A stretch of DNA of 64,000 bases from Pseudomonas sp. efr-133-TYG-5 (GTDB taxonomy: Bacteria > Pseudomonadota > Gammaproteobacteria > Pseudomonadales > Pseudomonadaceae). The position numbers were made by a program, and so were the translations under genes. Location of the stretch: NCBI RefSeq assembly GCF_030209175.1, contig NZ_JARVSM010000001.1, forward strand, positions 1,364,001-1,428,000, read 5' to 3'. Shown in pieces: positions 47,571 through 59,330 of the stretch. The first letter of the stretch is position 1, and every line of letters starts with the position of its first letter. The notes beneath the pieces were generated by a model. It was not told the origin of the DNA. It worked only from the letters and a program-made list of their open reading frames with translations, and made no database searches.

Positions 47571-48875
47571 ATGCCTCTGACTCGCAAAGCCTACCGCGCC
47601 GCCATCCTGCACAGCATCGCCGACCCCGCTGAAGTCGGCATCGACGCCTCCTACGAATATTTCGAGGACGGCCTGCTGGTGGTCGATGGCGGCAAGATCA
47701 GCGCCCTCGGCCACGCCAGCGACCTGCTGCCGACCTTGCCGGCGGACATCGAGATCAGCCACTACCAGGACGCGCTGATCACCCCGGGCTTCATCGATAC
47801 CCACATCCACCTGCCGCAGACCGGCATGGTCGGCGCCTACGGCGAGCAGCTGCTGGACTGGCTCAACACTTACACCTTCCCGTGCGAAAGCCAGTTCGGT
47901 GACAAGGCCCACGCCGACGAAGTCGCCGACATCTTCATCAAGGAACTGCTGCGCAACGGCACCACCACCGCGCTGGTGTTCGGCAGCGTGCATGCGCAAT
48001 CGGTGAACTCGTTCTTCGAAGCAGCCGAGAAGCTCGACCTGCGCATGATCGCCGGCAAGGTGATGATGGATCGCAACGCCCCGGACTATCTCACCGACAC
48101 CGCCGAATCGAGCTACGTCGACAGCAAGGCACTGATCGAGCGCTGGCACGGCAAGGGCCGCCTGCACTACGCCGTGACCCCGCGTTTCGCCCCGACCAGC
48201 ACTCCCGAACAACTGACCCTCGCCGGCCAGTTGCTGACCGAGTACCCGGATCTGTACATGCAGACCCACATCAGCGAAAACCTCAAGGAGATCGAGTGGG
48301 TCAAGGCGCTGTTCCCGGAGCGCAAGGGTTACCTCGACGTCTACGATCACTATCAGTTGCTCGGCGAGCGCTCGGTGTTCGCCCACGGCGTGCACCTGTG
48401 CGATGACGAATGCGCACGGCTGGCGGAAACCGGCTCGGCGATCTCGTTCTGCCCGACCTCGAACTTCTTCCTCGGCAGCGGCCTGTTCAACCTGCCGATG
48501 GCCGAGAAGCACAGACTGAACGTCGGCCTGGGCACCGACGTCGGTGGCGGCACCAGTTTCTCGCTGCTGCAAACGCTGAACGAAGCCTACAAAGTCATGC
48601 AACTGCAAGGGGCACGGCTGAGCCCGTTCAAGTCGCTGTACCTGGCAACCCTCGGCGGTGCGCGGGCGCTGCGCCTGGAAGACAGGATCGGCAACCTGCA
48701 GCCAGGCTCGGACGCCGACTTCCTGGTGCTGGACTACAACGCCACGCCGCTGCTCAGCTACCGCCTGAAACAGGCCAACAACATTGCCGAGACGTTGTTC
48801 GTGCTGATGACGCTGGGGGATGACCGCACCGTTGCCCAGACCTACGCGGCCGGTGCGCTGGTGCATCAGCGCTGA
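47571..48875 (+). CDS. guaD: Guanine deaminase
   Basis: 434 residues of the amidohydrolase fold. The zinc-binding pair His78-x-His80 lies in FIDTHIHLPQTG. Downstream motifs include HISENLKEIEW, VFAHGVHLCDDE and GLGTDVGGGTSFSLLQTL, which carries the catalytic Asp. It converts guanine to xanthine, feeding XdhAB. It is the last gene of the xdh cluster and is closed by a terminator. Confidence 0.95.
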   Translation: MPLTRKAYRAAILHSIADPAEVGIDASYEYFEDGLLVVDGGKISALGHASDLLPTLPADIEISHYQDALITPGFIDTHIHLPQTGMVGAYGEQLLDWLNTYTFPCESQFGDKAHADEVADIFIKELLRNGTTTALVFGSVHAQSVNSFFEAAEKLDLRMIAGKVMMDRNAPDYLTDTAESSYVDSKALIERWHGKGRLHYAVTPRFAPTSTPEQLTLAGQLLTEYPDLYMQTHISENLKEIEWVKALFPERKGYLDVYDHYQLLGERSVFAHGVHLCDDECARLAETGSAISFCPTSNFFLGSGLFNLPMAEKHRLNVGLGTDVGGGTSFSLLQTLNEAYKVMQLQGARLSPFKSLYLATLGGARALRLEDRIGNLQPGSDADFLVLDYNATPLLSYRLKQANNIAETLFVLMTLGDDRTVAQTYAAGALVHQR

Positions 48876-48890
48876 GTTTTCCCAAGGCAT

Positions 48891-48930
48891 AAAAAATCCC
48901 CCGGTGGTGTTCACCCCGGGGGATTTTTTG
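48891..48930 (+). terminator. Terminator of the xdh-guaD operon
   Basis: A stem of AAAAATCCCCCGG with CCGGGGGATTTTT and a short loop, followed by a T-run. It begins about 15 bases after guaD. Confidence 0.92.
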
Positions 48931-48946
48931 TTGCCTGTCAGATTGC

Positions 48947-49036
48947 TTTCGCTGGCAAGCCAGCTCCCACAGCTTTTGCGGTGTTCAGCCGATTTGCGCT
49001 ACACCAGACGCCCCGTGGGAGCTGGCTTGCCAGCGA
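48947..49036. repeat. REPIN: inverted GTGGGAGC-type pair
   Basis: GCTTTCGCTGGCAAGCCAGC and GTGGGAGCTGGCTTGCCAGC are inverted copies, lying between guaD and the converging GntR gene. Confidence 0.9.
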
Positions 49037-49056
49037 TTGGGGCAACTCGGTCTACT

Positions 49057-49821
49057 TCAGAGCTTGGCCGCAGGGCGCCCAGGCTTCTTGGTCTGCAACA
49101 GGTGCGAGAACACCGCATGCAGGTCATCCGACGCGCTTTCCTCGTCGAGGTTGAGCTTGCTGTCGATGTGGTCCATGTGATGCATCATCAGGTCCACCGC
49201 CAGCTCACCGTTGCGCGCCTCGATGGCATCGATCAACTGGGTGTGCTCGTCATAGGAACAGTGCGAGCGGTTGCCGCTTTCATATTGGGCGATGATCAGC
49301 GAGGTCTGCGAAACGAGGCTGCGCTGGAAACTGATCAGCGGCGCGTTCTTCGCCGCTTCAGCCAGTTTCAGGTGGAATTCGCCCGACAGACGGATACCGG
49401 CGCCGCGATCGCCGCGGGAAAAGCTGTCGCGTTCGTCATTGACCATCTGCCGCAGTTCGGCGATCTGCTCGGCGGTGGCGTGCTGCACCGCCAGTTCGGT
49501 GATCGCGCGCTCCACCAGGCGGCGGGCGAGAAACACCTGACGGGCCTCTTCGACGCTCGGGCTGGCAACCACCGCGCCACGGTTGGGCCGCAACAGCACC
49601 ACGCCTTCATGGGCCAGGCGCGACAACGCGCGGCGAATGATGGTGCGGCTGACCCCGAAAATCTCCCCCAGCGCTTCTTCGCTCAATTTGGTACCGGGCG
49701 CCAGACGCTGTTCGAGGATGGCCTCGAAGATATGCGCGTAGACAATATCGTCCTGGGTTCCGCTGCGGCCGGCTTTGCCTGCTCGCGGTTGTTTCTTGAG
49801 GGGTTGCAACTGTTCGTTCAT
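49057..49821 (-). CDS. GntR/FCD transcriptional regulator of the guaD-benE region
   Basis: 254 residues. A short basic N-terminal tail (LKKQPRAGKAGRSG) precedes a winged helix (AILEQRLAPGTKLSEEALGE; VSRTIIRRALSRLAHEGVVL) and an FCD domain. The ATG at 49821 starts the recognisable family N-terminus; the frame upstream lacks it. It is divergent from benE with a 296-base gap holding a TTGT-N2-ACAA dyad. Placement next to the purine genes suggests control of purine or ureide uptake, but the ligand is unknown. Confidence 0.85.
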   Translation of the reverse strand: MNEQLQPLKKQPRAGKAGRSGTQDDIVYAHIFEAILEQRLAPGTKLSEEALGEIFGVSRTIIRRALSRLAHEGVVLLRPNRGAVVASPSVEEARQVFLARRLVERAITELAVQHATAEQIAELRQMVNDERDSFSRGDRGAGIRLSGEFHLKLAEAAKNAPLISFQRSLVSQTSLIIAQYESGNRSHCSYDEHTQLIDAIEARNGELAVDLMMHHMDHIDSKLNLDEESASDDLHAVFSHLLQTKKPGRPAAKL

Positions 49822-49913
49822 GGGCACTCGAGTCGGGAGAACTGCGGCGAATTGACCGTGACTGTAATACGGCACAGTGGGTCGCTGGCAAGTATCGCGT
49901 AAAAAACAGCGCG

Positions 49914-49925
49914 ATTGTACACAAT
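49914..49925. promoter_or_regulatory. Candidate FCD-regulator operator ATTGT-AC-ACAAT
   Basis: A 12-base dyad with five-base arms (ATTGT and ACAAT) and a two-base centre, the shape seen at many FCD-type GntR operators. It lies 93 bases ahead of the GntR start codon and about 190 bases ahead of benE. Confidence 0.5.
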
Positions 49926-50117
49926 GGATGGTGGCAACACGACTGTATGGCTGTTTGTGACCTCGGCTGTATTGCAACGATCCGTTACGTTTGAGTTTAG
50001 GCTTGATCGCAGAATCCGCCTTTTGCGCACAAACCCCGGCAGGAGCAGCCTGCGCCAGCTTCCGCAGGGCTTTGCGTGAGGGCGGGGATCTCCATCTGTA
50101 AAAGGAACACCGCCGTC

Positions 50118-51308
50118 ATGAGCGACGCCACGTACACCCGACTGCGCCCCCTGGCCGACACCTCGCCTTCGGCCATCGTCGCCGGTTTCATCGCGATGAT
50201 GACCGGCTACACCAGCTCGCTGGTGCTGATGTTCCAGGCCGGGCAAGCGGCGGGCCTGAGCAGCGGGCAGATTTCCTCGTGGATCTGGGCGATCTCCATT
50301 GGCATGGCGGTGTGCTCCATCGGCCTGTCGCTGCGCTATCGCACGCCGATCACCATCGCCTGGTCGACCCCCGGCGCGGCATTGCTGATCACCAGCCTCG
50401 GCGGCGTCACCTATGGCGAGGCCATCGGCGCCTACATCACCTGCGCGCTGCTGGTGACGATCTGCGGCCTGACCGGCAGCTTCGAACGCCTGGTGAAAAA
50501 AATTCCCGCCTCCCTCGCCGCCGCGCTGCTGGCGGGCATCCTGTTCAAGATCGGCAGTGAAATCTTCGTCGCCGCGCAACACCGGACCGGGCTGGTGCTG
50601 GGCATGTTCTTTACCTATCTGCTGGTCAAGCGCCTGTCGCCGCGCTACGCGGTGCTCGCCGCGCTGCTGATCGGCACGGCGCTGTCCGGCTTGATGGGCC
50701 TGCTGGACTTCAGCGGCTTTGAGCTGGAAGTGGCGACGCCGGTGTGGACCACCCCGCACTTCTCGCTCGCCGCGACCATCAGCATCGGCATTCCGCTGTT
50801 CGTGGTGGCGATGACCTCACAGAACATGCCCGGCATCGCCGTGCTGCGCGCCGACGGCTACAACGTGCCGGCCTCGCCGCTGATCACCACCACCGGGATC
50901 GCCTCGTTGCTGCTGGCACCGTTCGGCTCCCACGGCATCAACCTGGCAGCGATCAGCGCGGCAATCTGCACCGGGCCGCACGCCCACGAGGATCGCAACA
51001 AGCGCTACACGGCGGCGGTGTGGTGCGGAATTTTCTATGGCATCGCCGGGGTGTTCGGCGCGACGCTGGCGGCGCTGTTTGCCGCGCTGCCCAAGGAACT
51101 GGTGCTGTCGATTGCCGCGCTGGCGCTGTTCGGCTCGATCATCAACGGTCTGAGCATTGCCATGACCGAGGTCAAGGAGCGAGAGGCGGCGCTGATCACC
51201 TTCATGGTCACGGCGTCCGGGCTGACGCTGTTTTCCATCGGTTCGGCATTCTGGGGAATTGTCGCCGGGGTGCTGACCCTGCTGATTCTCAATTGGCGTA
51301 AAGCCTGA
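50118..51308 (+). CDS. benE: BenE-family transporter
   Basis: 396 residues with about 12 membrane segments, including IVAGFIAMMTGYTSSLVLMFQA near the N-terminus, ITIAWSTPGAALLI and PLFVVAMTSQNMPGIAVLRA. The family name comes from proton-coupled benzoate import, but its fold is shared with the NCS2 purine permeases. Here it sits next to purine genes and a GntR regulator, and no benzoate genes are nearby. The true substrate is therefore uncertain. The ATG at 50118 follows AAAGGAAC. Confidence 0.88.
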   Translation: MSDATYTRLRPLADTSPSAIVAGFIAMMTGYTSSLVLMFQAGQAAGLSSGQISSWIWAISIGMAVCSIGLSLRYRTPITIAWSTPGAALLITSLGGVTYGEAIGAYITCALLVTICGLTGSFERLVKKIPASLAAALLAGILFKIGSEIFVAAQHRTGLVLGMFFTYLLVKRLSPRYAVLAALLIGTALSGLMGLLDFSGFELEVATPVWTTPHFSLAATISIGIPLFVVAMTSQNMPGIAVLRADGYNVPASPLITTTGIASLLLAPFGSHGINLAAISAAICTGPHAHEDRNKRYTAAVWCGIFYGIAGVFGATLAALFAALPKELVLSIAALALFGSIINGLSIAMTEVKEREAALITFMVTASGLTLFSIGSAFWGIVAGVLTLLILNWRKA

Positions 51309-51382
51309 CAGCGAAGATCGCCGCCTGCGCCTGCACGGATCCTTGCAGGCGCTGGTGCAGGCGGCGATCTTTTGCTGGTTCC

Positions 51383-51418
51383 AAAAAAAACGGCGACCCG
51401 AAGGTCGCCGTTTTTTTC
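51383..51418. terminator. Bidirectional terminator between benE and yggL
   Basis: AAAAACGGCGACC and GGTCGCCGTTTTT form a stem with a CGAA loop, with A-run and T-run on either side, so it works for both converging genes. Confidence 0.93.
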
Positions 51419-51422
51419 AGTA

Positions 51423-51767
51423 TCACTTAGCCGGGTTGATCGGCTTTTCCGGATACCAGACGTCCAGCAGCGGGCTGACGGTCATGCCGGTCAGTTCGCT
51501 ACGGTTTTTCAGCCAGGCTTCAACGGCAGCGCGCTGCTCTTCGTTGACCGAGCCACGCTTCTGCAGGCACACCAGACCGAAGTCGTCGCCGCCGACATAA
51601 CCCAGACCGTTGGCTTCCATGGCTTCTTTGATGAATGCTTCGAGGAAAGCGTCAATGGCTTCTTCGGACAAGTCTTCTTTGAAGTCCAGGTTCAGTTCGA
51701 AACCCAGCTCTTGAAATTCATCGACGCACAGTTTTTTGCGCAGACGCTGGGAACGGTTAGTCGCCAT
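51423..51767 (-). CDS. yggL: YggL family 50S ribosome-binding protein
   Basis: 114 residues. RSQRLRKKLCVDEFQELGFELNLDF at the start and KNRSELTGMTVSPLLDVWYP near the end are typical of the YggL (DUF469) family, small proteins that bind the large ribosomal subunit. ATG at 51767 follows AAGAGGATTG; the longer frame upstream has no support. It ends just beside the terminator. Confidence 0.9.
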   Translation of the reverse strand: MATNRSQRLRKKLCVDEFQELGFELNLDFKEDLSEEAIDAFLEAFIKEAMEANGLGYVGGDDFGLVCLQKRGSVNEEQRAAVEAWLKNRSELTGMTVSPLLDVWYPEKPINPAK

Positions 51768-52000
51768 TGGAACAATCCTCTTAAGTAATAACGGCCGGCA
51801 CTTTAGCAGTTTAAGCCGCCAATTGCCCGACTCTCTGGGCCGCGGAGCCGACCGCTTGTAAAAAAATAACAAATTGGCCGCTCCCGGGACGGCACAAGCG
51901 CTAACACCTTGGGGCATAATGCCGACACTTTCATGACCACTGAGGGCCTTTTCATCCATGCCTTCGTCTTTTTCCCCTCGGCTGTAGGGTTTTACTTCAT

Positions 52001-53461
52001 ATGATCAAATCGTTGCGTCCTCTGCTCCTGGCCGGCCTTCTTCTGCCGCTGGCCCTGCCCGCTTCCGCTGCCACCCTCAATACCTCCCTGACCCCCAACG
52101 TCGAAAAAGCCCTCAAGGCCAGCAAGCTGCAACCCAGCGCCCTGTCGCTGGTGATGATTCCGCTGGAAGGCCAGGGCACGCCGACCGTGTACAACGCCGA
52201 CGTGTCGGTCAATCCGGCCTCGACGATGAAACTGGTCACCACCTACGCCGCCCTGGAAATGCTCGGCCCCAACCATCAGTGGAAAACCGAGTTCTACACC
52301 GACGGCGACCTGAGCGGCGGCATCCTCAACGGCAACCTCTACCTCAAGGGTGGCGGCGATCCGAAGCTGAACATGGAAAAACTCTGGCTGCTGATGCGCG
52401 ACCTGCGCGCCAACGGCGTGACCCAGGTCACCGGCGACCTGGTGCTCGACCGCAGCTTCTTCGTGCAGCCACAGCTGCCGGAGTTCAACGATGACGGCAA
52501 TGACGAGAACAAGCCGTTCCTGGTCAAGCCCGATTCGCTGCTGGTCAACCTCAAGGCGCTGCGTTTCGTCGCGCGCAATGACGGCGGCCGGGTGCTGATT
52601 TCGGTGGAGCCACCGATTGCCAGCATTCATATCGAGAACACCGTCAAAGCCGTCAACTCCAAGCAGTGCACCGGTGGCGTGCGCTACAACCCGGTACCGC
52701 AGGCCGACGGCAGCGTTACCGTGACCGTCGCCGGCCAGTTAGGGGATGGCTGCAGCTCGCAGACCTACCTGTCGCTGCTCGACCACGCCACCTACACCGC
52801 CGGCGCCGTGCGGGCGATCTGGAAGGAGCTGGGCGGCAGCATCCAGGGCAAGGATCGCCTCGCCGCGACACCGAGCAACGCCAAGGTGCTGGCCCGGGCC
52901 TTCTCGCCGGACCTCGCGGAAATCATCCGCGACATCAACAAATACAGTAACAACACCATGGCCCAGCAGCTGTTCCTCAGCCTCGGGCAGAAATTCCGCA
53001 ACGACGCCGATGGCGATGACGCCAAGGCCGCGCAACGCGTGGTGCGTCAGTGGCTGGCGAAGAAAGGCATCACCGCGCCGCACCTGGTGATGGAGAACGG
53101 CTCCGGCCTGTCGCGTGCCGAACGGGTCAGCGCCCGTGAAATGGCCAACATGCTGCAGGCCGCGTGGCACAGCCCGTATGCCGCCGAGTACATCAGTTCG
53201 CTGCCGATCGCCGGCACCGACGGCACCATGCGCAAACGCCTGAAAACCACGGCGATGCGCGGCGAAGCCCACGTCAAGACCGGCACCCTGAACACCGTAC
53301 GGGCGATTGCCGGCTTCAGCCGCGACGTCAACGGCAATACCTGGGCGGTGGTGGCGATTCTCAACGACAAGGCGCCGTTCGGTGCGTCGTCGGTGCTGGA
53401 TCAGGTGTTGCTGGACCTCTACAAACAGCCGAAGGCGCCGCAAACCGCTGCCGCCCTGTAA
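52001..53461 (+). CDS. dacB: D-alanyl-D-alanine carboxypeptidase/endopeptidase (PBP4)
   Basis: 486 residues with a signal peptide (LRPLLLAGLLLPLALPASA). Penicillin-binding active-site motifs are visible: S74-x2-K77 in NPASTMKL, S316-N-N318 in KYSNNTMAQ, and K426-T-G in VKTGTL. The enzyme removes terminal D-Ala and cleaves cross-links in the periplasm. In Pseudomonas, loss of dacB induces AmpC. It is followed by a short REP hairpin and converges on the diguanylate cyclase gene. Confidence 0.95.
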   Translation: MIKSLRPLLLAGLLLPLALPASAATLNTSLTPNVEKALKASKLQPSALSLVMIPLEGQGTPTVYNADVSVNPASTMKLVTTYAALEMLGPNHQWKTEFYTDGDLSGGILNGNLYLKGGGDPKLNMEKLWLLMRDLRANGVTQVTGDLVLDRSFFVQPQLPEFNDDGNDENKPFLVKPDSLLVNLKALRFVARNDGGRVLISVEPPIASIHIENTVKAVNSKQCTGGVRYNPVPQADGSVTVTVAGQLGDGCSSQTYLSLLDHATYTAGAVRAIWKELGGSIQGKDRLAATPSNAKVLARAFSPDLAEIIRDINKYSNNTMAQQLFLSLGQKFRNDADGDDAKAAQRVVRQWLAKKGITAPHLVMENGSGLSRAERVSAREMANMLQAAWHSPYAAEYISSLPIAGTDGTMRKRLKTTAMRGEAHVKTGTLNTVRAIAGFSRDVNGNTWAVVAILNDKAPFGASSVLDQVLLDLYKQPKAPQTAAAL

Positions 53462-53473
53462 CCGCTGCTGAGC

Positions 53474-53505
53474 GGATCGTTCCCGCGCCTGGCGTGGGAA
53501 CGATC
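53474..53505. repeat. Single REP hairpin, CGTTCCCACGC type
   Basis: GATCGTTCCCGCGCC and GGCGTGGGAACGATC form one near-perfect hairpin without the inner arms of the doublets. It lies between two converging genes and may help transcription stop. Confidence 0.7.
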
Positions 53506-53543
53506 AACACGCCGCCACGGCACGGCCGGCCTGGCGCCACGCG

Positions 53544-55931
53544 CTAATCCATCTGCTCGACGCGATCCCGCCCGCCCTGCTTGGCGGCATACACCCCCGA
53601 GTCGGCCCGCAGCAACAGCGCATCCGCGCCCTCCCCCGGCCGCCAGCTGGCAATGCCGAAACTGGCGGTGACCACGCCCACCACGTCCACCGGCGCACTG
53701 CGCAGGCCCTGCCACAACTCCACGGCCAGCATGTAGGCGTGTTCACCGTCGATGTCCGGGCACAGCACCATGAACTCCTCGCCGCCGAGTCGGCAGAACA
53801 CATCGGTACGCCGCAGCCGATGGCCGATGCGTTCGCACACCGCCTGCAATACCCGGTCGCCGACGGCATGGCCGTACTGGTCGTTGATGCGCTTGAAGTG
53901 GTCAATGTCGAGCATGATCACCGACAGCTCGCCACCGCCGCGCTCGACCCGAGCCATTTCGGTGGTCAGGCGCTCCTGGAAATAGCGGCGGTTGTGAATG
54001 CCGGTCAGGGAATCGGTCACCGATAGCGCGCGCAATTCCTCTTCCACCCGTTTCAGGTCGGAAATGTCCGAGATATAGCCGTGCCACAGCACGCCACCGC
54101 CCGGCAGTTCCTCTGGCGTCGCCTCGCCGCGCACCCAACGCAGGCCGCGCTCGGGCAGCAGCACGCGGTACTCCTCGCGCCACGGGCTGAGAAGGTCCGC
54201 CGAGGCGCGGATCGACTTGCGCACCCGCGACACGTCCTGCGGATGGATGCGGGTGAAGATGGTCTCGGCATTGAGCAGCAGCACATCCGGCTCCAGCTCG
54301 TAGATCTCGCGGATACCGTCGCTGGCGTAAATCACGCTGAAACGGCCGTCGAATTCCATTTTGAACTGGTAGATGCCACCGGGCACGTGGGCACTGAGCT
54401 TCTTCAACAGCACGTCGCGTGCTGCCAGGGCTTCGTGCACGCGCTTGCGCTCGGTAATGTCGATGCAGATGGCCAGGTGACCGACCCACAGGCCCTGCTC
54501 GTCGAGCACCGGGGTCGCCAGCATGTTCACCGGCAAGTGACTGCCGTCCTTGCGCACCAGCGTCCATTCCCGGGCCTCGTGGCCGCCGACCTCGCCGCCC
54601 TCCACCAGCATCGCCTGGCAAGTCGGAATGCTCTTGCCGTAGCGCGCGCTCAGCTCGGCGGCGCGGGCCACCAGCTCGCGGGGGAAATGCAGGTTTTCCA
54701 GGGTCATGTGCCCGACCACTTCGTCGCTGCGGTAGCCGAGCATCTGTTCCGCGCCGGGGTTGAAGGTGTTGATGACGCCGCGCAGGTCGGTGGCGATGAT
54801 TGCCACCTGGGTCGCCGCGTTGAGCACTCCGCGCAACTGGCCGTGGGTGCCGCGCAGTTCCAGTTCGCGCTCGTGCAGCTCCTGAGTGCGCAGTTCGACC
54901 ATGCGCAACGCCCGCTGACGCTGACTGACCAGCACGTACAGCAGCGCGCTGAGCAACAGGCTGAGCATCGCCCCCAGTATCACCAGGCTGCTGACGGACG
55001 AATGGTTGGCCTGCAGGAACGCCTCGCTGGGTTGCATTTCCACCTGATAGTCGTGATCCGCCAGGCGCAGCAGACGGGTGGCAGCCAGATCACTGGCACC
55101 GGGTTTGTTCGAGGACTCGAACAGCACCTCGTGCTGGTCCGCGGTGGACAGATCCAGGATACGCACCGTGAGGAAATCCTGGTTTTCTTCCGGCAGCCCG
55201 TCCGCCAGCAACTGGCGCATGCTGATCACCGCCATGACATAGCCCTCGGCCAGTCCGCGCGGATTGCCCGTGCGAATGACCGGGGCCAGGAGCAATACGC
55301 CCCGGGCGTAGGCCGGCTCGATGCCGACCAGGTGCAGCGGCTGGGAAACGGCCATGCGGCCGGTGCTATCCGCACGCTCGAGAGTGGCCCGCCGCAGTGG
55401 CTGTGCCAGCAGATCGTAGCCCAGCGGCGTCGGCAGGCGGCTCTGGCTCTGGGTGTAGAGCACCGGCACGTATTGGTCACGATTGCCGGCTATCTGCAAC
55501 TGGCCGTCGCCATTCAATTCACGCAGGGTGAACGTACTCAGGCCCTCGTTACGCACCGCCTGCTCCAGTGCAGGGCGCTGGGCGAGCGTGATGCGGGGCG
55601 CGTAGGAATAGGCTTGGGTGCGCAGAAGAAGAGGTTTGGCATAGCCATCGAATTCGGCGCGGGACACCGACTCGGAGTTGGCGAAGAATCGTCGCAGGCC
55701 ATCGAGGCGTTGCTCCTGGTCCTGAAAGCGCTCCTCGATGCGGCTGTAGCGTTCGTTGGCCAGCAGTTGGAAGCGCTGGCGCAGCTGATTATGAAACTGA
55801 TTGAGCGAGGCCCAGGCCAGCAGCCCCGTGAGAATCCCGCCGGCGAGCAATACCAGCAGCGCGACCAGCCAGGCCGAGACGTCTTCGCTGATGAAACCCA
55901 GGATCTTTGGGCGCACGGGGTGCAACGACAT
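53544..55931 (-). CDS. Diguanylate cyclase with CHASE and PAS domains
   Basis: 795 residues. N-terminal membrane helix (WLVALLVLLAGGILTGLLAWA) then a periplasmic CHASE-like domain to about 300. A second helix (SSLVILGAMLSLLLSALLYVLV), two PAS domains (near 360-480 and 510-620), and a C-terminal GGDEF domain with GGEEF and LDIDHFKRINDQYGH follow. It should make cyclic-di-GMP from GTP in response to an extracellular cue. The ATG at 55931 is chosen over GTG at 55940. No EAL domain is present. Confidence 0.92.
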   Translation of the reverse strand: MSLHPVRPKILGFISEDVSAWLVALLVLLAGGILTGLLAWASLNQFHNQLRQRFQLLANERYSRIEERFQDQEQRLDGLRRFFANSESVSRAEFDGYAKPLLLRTQAYSYAPRITLAQRPALEQAVRNEGLSTFTLRELNGDGQLQIAGNRDQYVPVLYTQSQSRLPTPLGYDLLAQPLRRATLERADSTGRMAVSQPLHLVGIEPAYARGVLLLAPVIRTGNPRGLAEGYVMAVISMRQLLADGLPEENQDFLTVRILDLSTADQHEVLFESSNKPGASDLAATRLLRLADHDYQVEMQPSEAFLQANHSSVSSLVILGAMLSLLLSALLYVLVSQRQRALRMVELRTQELHERELELRGTHGQLRGVLNAATQVAIIATDLRGVINTFNPGAEQMLGYRSDEVVGHMTLENLHFPRELVARAAELSARYGKSIPTCQAMLVEGGEVGGHEAREWTLVRKDGSHLPVNMLATPVLDEQGLWVGHLAICIDITERKRVHEALAARDVLLKKLSAHVPGGIYQFKMEFDGRFSVIYASDGIREIYELEPDVLLLNAETIFTRIHPQDVSRVRKSIRASADLLSPWREEYRVLLPERGLRWVRGEATPEELPGGGVLWHGYISDISDLKRVEEELRALSVTDSLTGIHNRRYFQERLTTEMARVERGGGELSVIMLDIDHFKRINDQYGHAVGDRVLQAVCERIGHRLRRTDVFCRLGGEEFMVLCPDIDGEHAYMLAVELWQGLRSAPVDVVGVVTASFGIASWRPGEGADALLLRADSGVYAAKQGGRDRVEQMD

Positions 55932-56077
55932 AAGAGCCACTCACTACGCCAGCATCTGCGGGAAAACCCCATTGGCCGTGAGATGAGTTATAGCTATTAG
56001 CCACTAATTTGGCTAGGGCTGAAGGAACCGCAGAGCCTTTAAAAATCAAGGCTCTGTGGATCCAATTTGCCATGGCG

Positions 56078-58348
<2,271 letters not shown>

Positions 58349-58740
58349 GGTATTTCCAGAGCCTTTGGCTGAGTGGGACCGGCAACGCATTGCCGACCCG
58401 GTTTTCAATCAGGCGCTTTTCTACAAGAGCGCCCGCGTGGCACGAAGGTGTGCCGTTCCATCCCCGCTGCTCGGGTTAAAAGAGCTTAGATGCCGGGACA
58501 GATAAAAAAGTTGGAGCAACAAAATGACTCAAAGCAACCCTTCGTCGAATAGTACCCGACTGCAGGCGTGGGTCATTCTCACTAAAGGATTAACCCCATC
58601 ATCCAGCGCAGGGCCGATCATACCGGGGTTTGCCCAATAAACGTTGGGCAAATACGCTGTTACTTATGGCCATAGCATCTTTTTCGTTACGTCCTTATGA
58701 CAAAACGGTCATTCCCTCGATGTGACTCATTGGTTAGAAC
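58349..58740. other. Gap upstream of rmf leader with a 9-bp hairpin
   Basis: No gene is supported. TTTGCCCAA (58629-58637) and TTGGGCAAA (58644-58652) form a perfect stem with a six-base loop, no T-run. The rest is probably the promoter region of rmf. Confidence 0.45.
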
Positions 58741-58880
58741 TTCACACAGGTTGACGTCGCAACGGCGTCAACACCTTGGCTCGCCACGCCGGCAGCGAGC
58801 CGCCAACGGCAGAGTTTTTCTGCCAGACCTCGGTTGAGGTCAACGCGACAAAAACAGTCAACAAGTGAGGGAAACACCCT
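58741..58880 (+). ncRNA. Structured rmf leader
   Basis: Four consecutive perfect stem-loops lie between 58750 and 58841: GTTGACG/CGTCAAC (58750-58772), GGCTCGC/GCGAGCC (58778-58801), GGCAGA/TCTGCC (58808-58824) and GACCTC/GAGGTC (58826-58841). They are followed by the ribosome site GAGGGAAA. This matches the description of the rmf RNA motif reported upstream of rmf in Pseudomonas, which may regulate rmf expression. The match to that motif is by position and structure, not by alignment. Confidence 0.65.
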
Positions 58881-59096
58881 ATGAGAAGACTTAAGCGTGA
58901 TCCGTTGGAAAGAGCATTTTTGCGCGGATATCAATATGGCGTTGGTGGCAAATCCCGTGAGCTTTGCCCATTTACTCTACCGTCGGTACGTCAAGCCTGG
59001 ATCAACGGCTGGCGAGAAGGACGCGGCGACAACTGGGACGGTATGACCGGCACTGCGGGAATCCACAGACTCAACGAACTTCACGCCGTCGGCTGA
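58881..59096 (+). CDS. rmf: Ribosome modulation factor
   Basis: 71 residues. RRLKRDPLERAFLRGYQYGV and RQAWINGWREGRGDNWDG are the family signature. Rmf pairs ribosomes into inactive 100S dimers in stationary phase. The ATG follows AGGGAAACACCCT. The preceding leader is highly folded; a terminator follows. Confidence 0.95.
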   Translation: MRRLKRDPLERAFLRGYQYGVGGKSRELCPFTLPSVRQAWINGWREGRGDNWDGMTGTAGIHRLNELHAVG

Positions 59097-59180
59097 CACA
59101 GGGCACTTATTCCGACACGACAATCTGAATAGCTAACGACTTACCATGCACGTCCTTCCCGGACGGCGGGCTGCGGCCCA

Positions 59181-59206
59181 GGGGCTCCTTCGAGGAGCCC
59201 TTTTTT
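59181..59206 (+). terminator. Terminator of rmf
   Basis: GGGGCTCCTT and its partner AGGAGCCC form a stem with a CGA-type loop, followed by six T. Confidence 0.88.
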
Positions 59207-59233
59207 ATGCCTGCCCCATTACTTGTGCACAAA

Positions 59234-59329
59234 CCTGTGGCAGCGAGCCTGCTCGCGATGGCAGTGCATCAGTCACAGGATATGTTGACTGAACGGACGC
59301 CATCGCGAGCAGGCTCGCTCCCACAACGG
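59234..59329. repeat. REPIN: inverted GTGGGAGC-type pair
   Basis: Left arm CCTGTGGCAGCGAGCCTGCT and right arm AGCAGGCTCGCTCCCACAAC are inverted copies about 45 bases apart, ending against the pyrD stop codon. Confidence 0.88.
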
Positions 59330-59330
59330 A

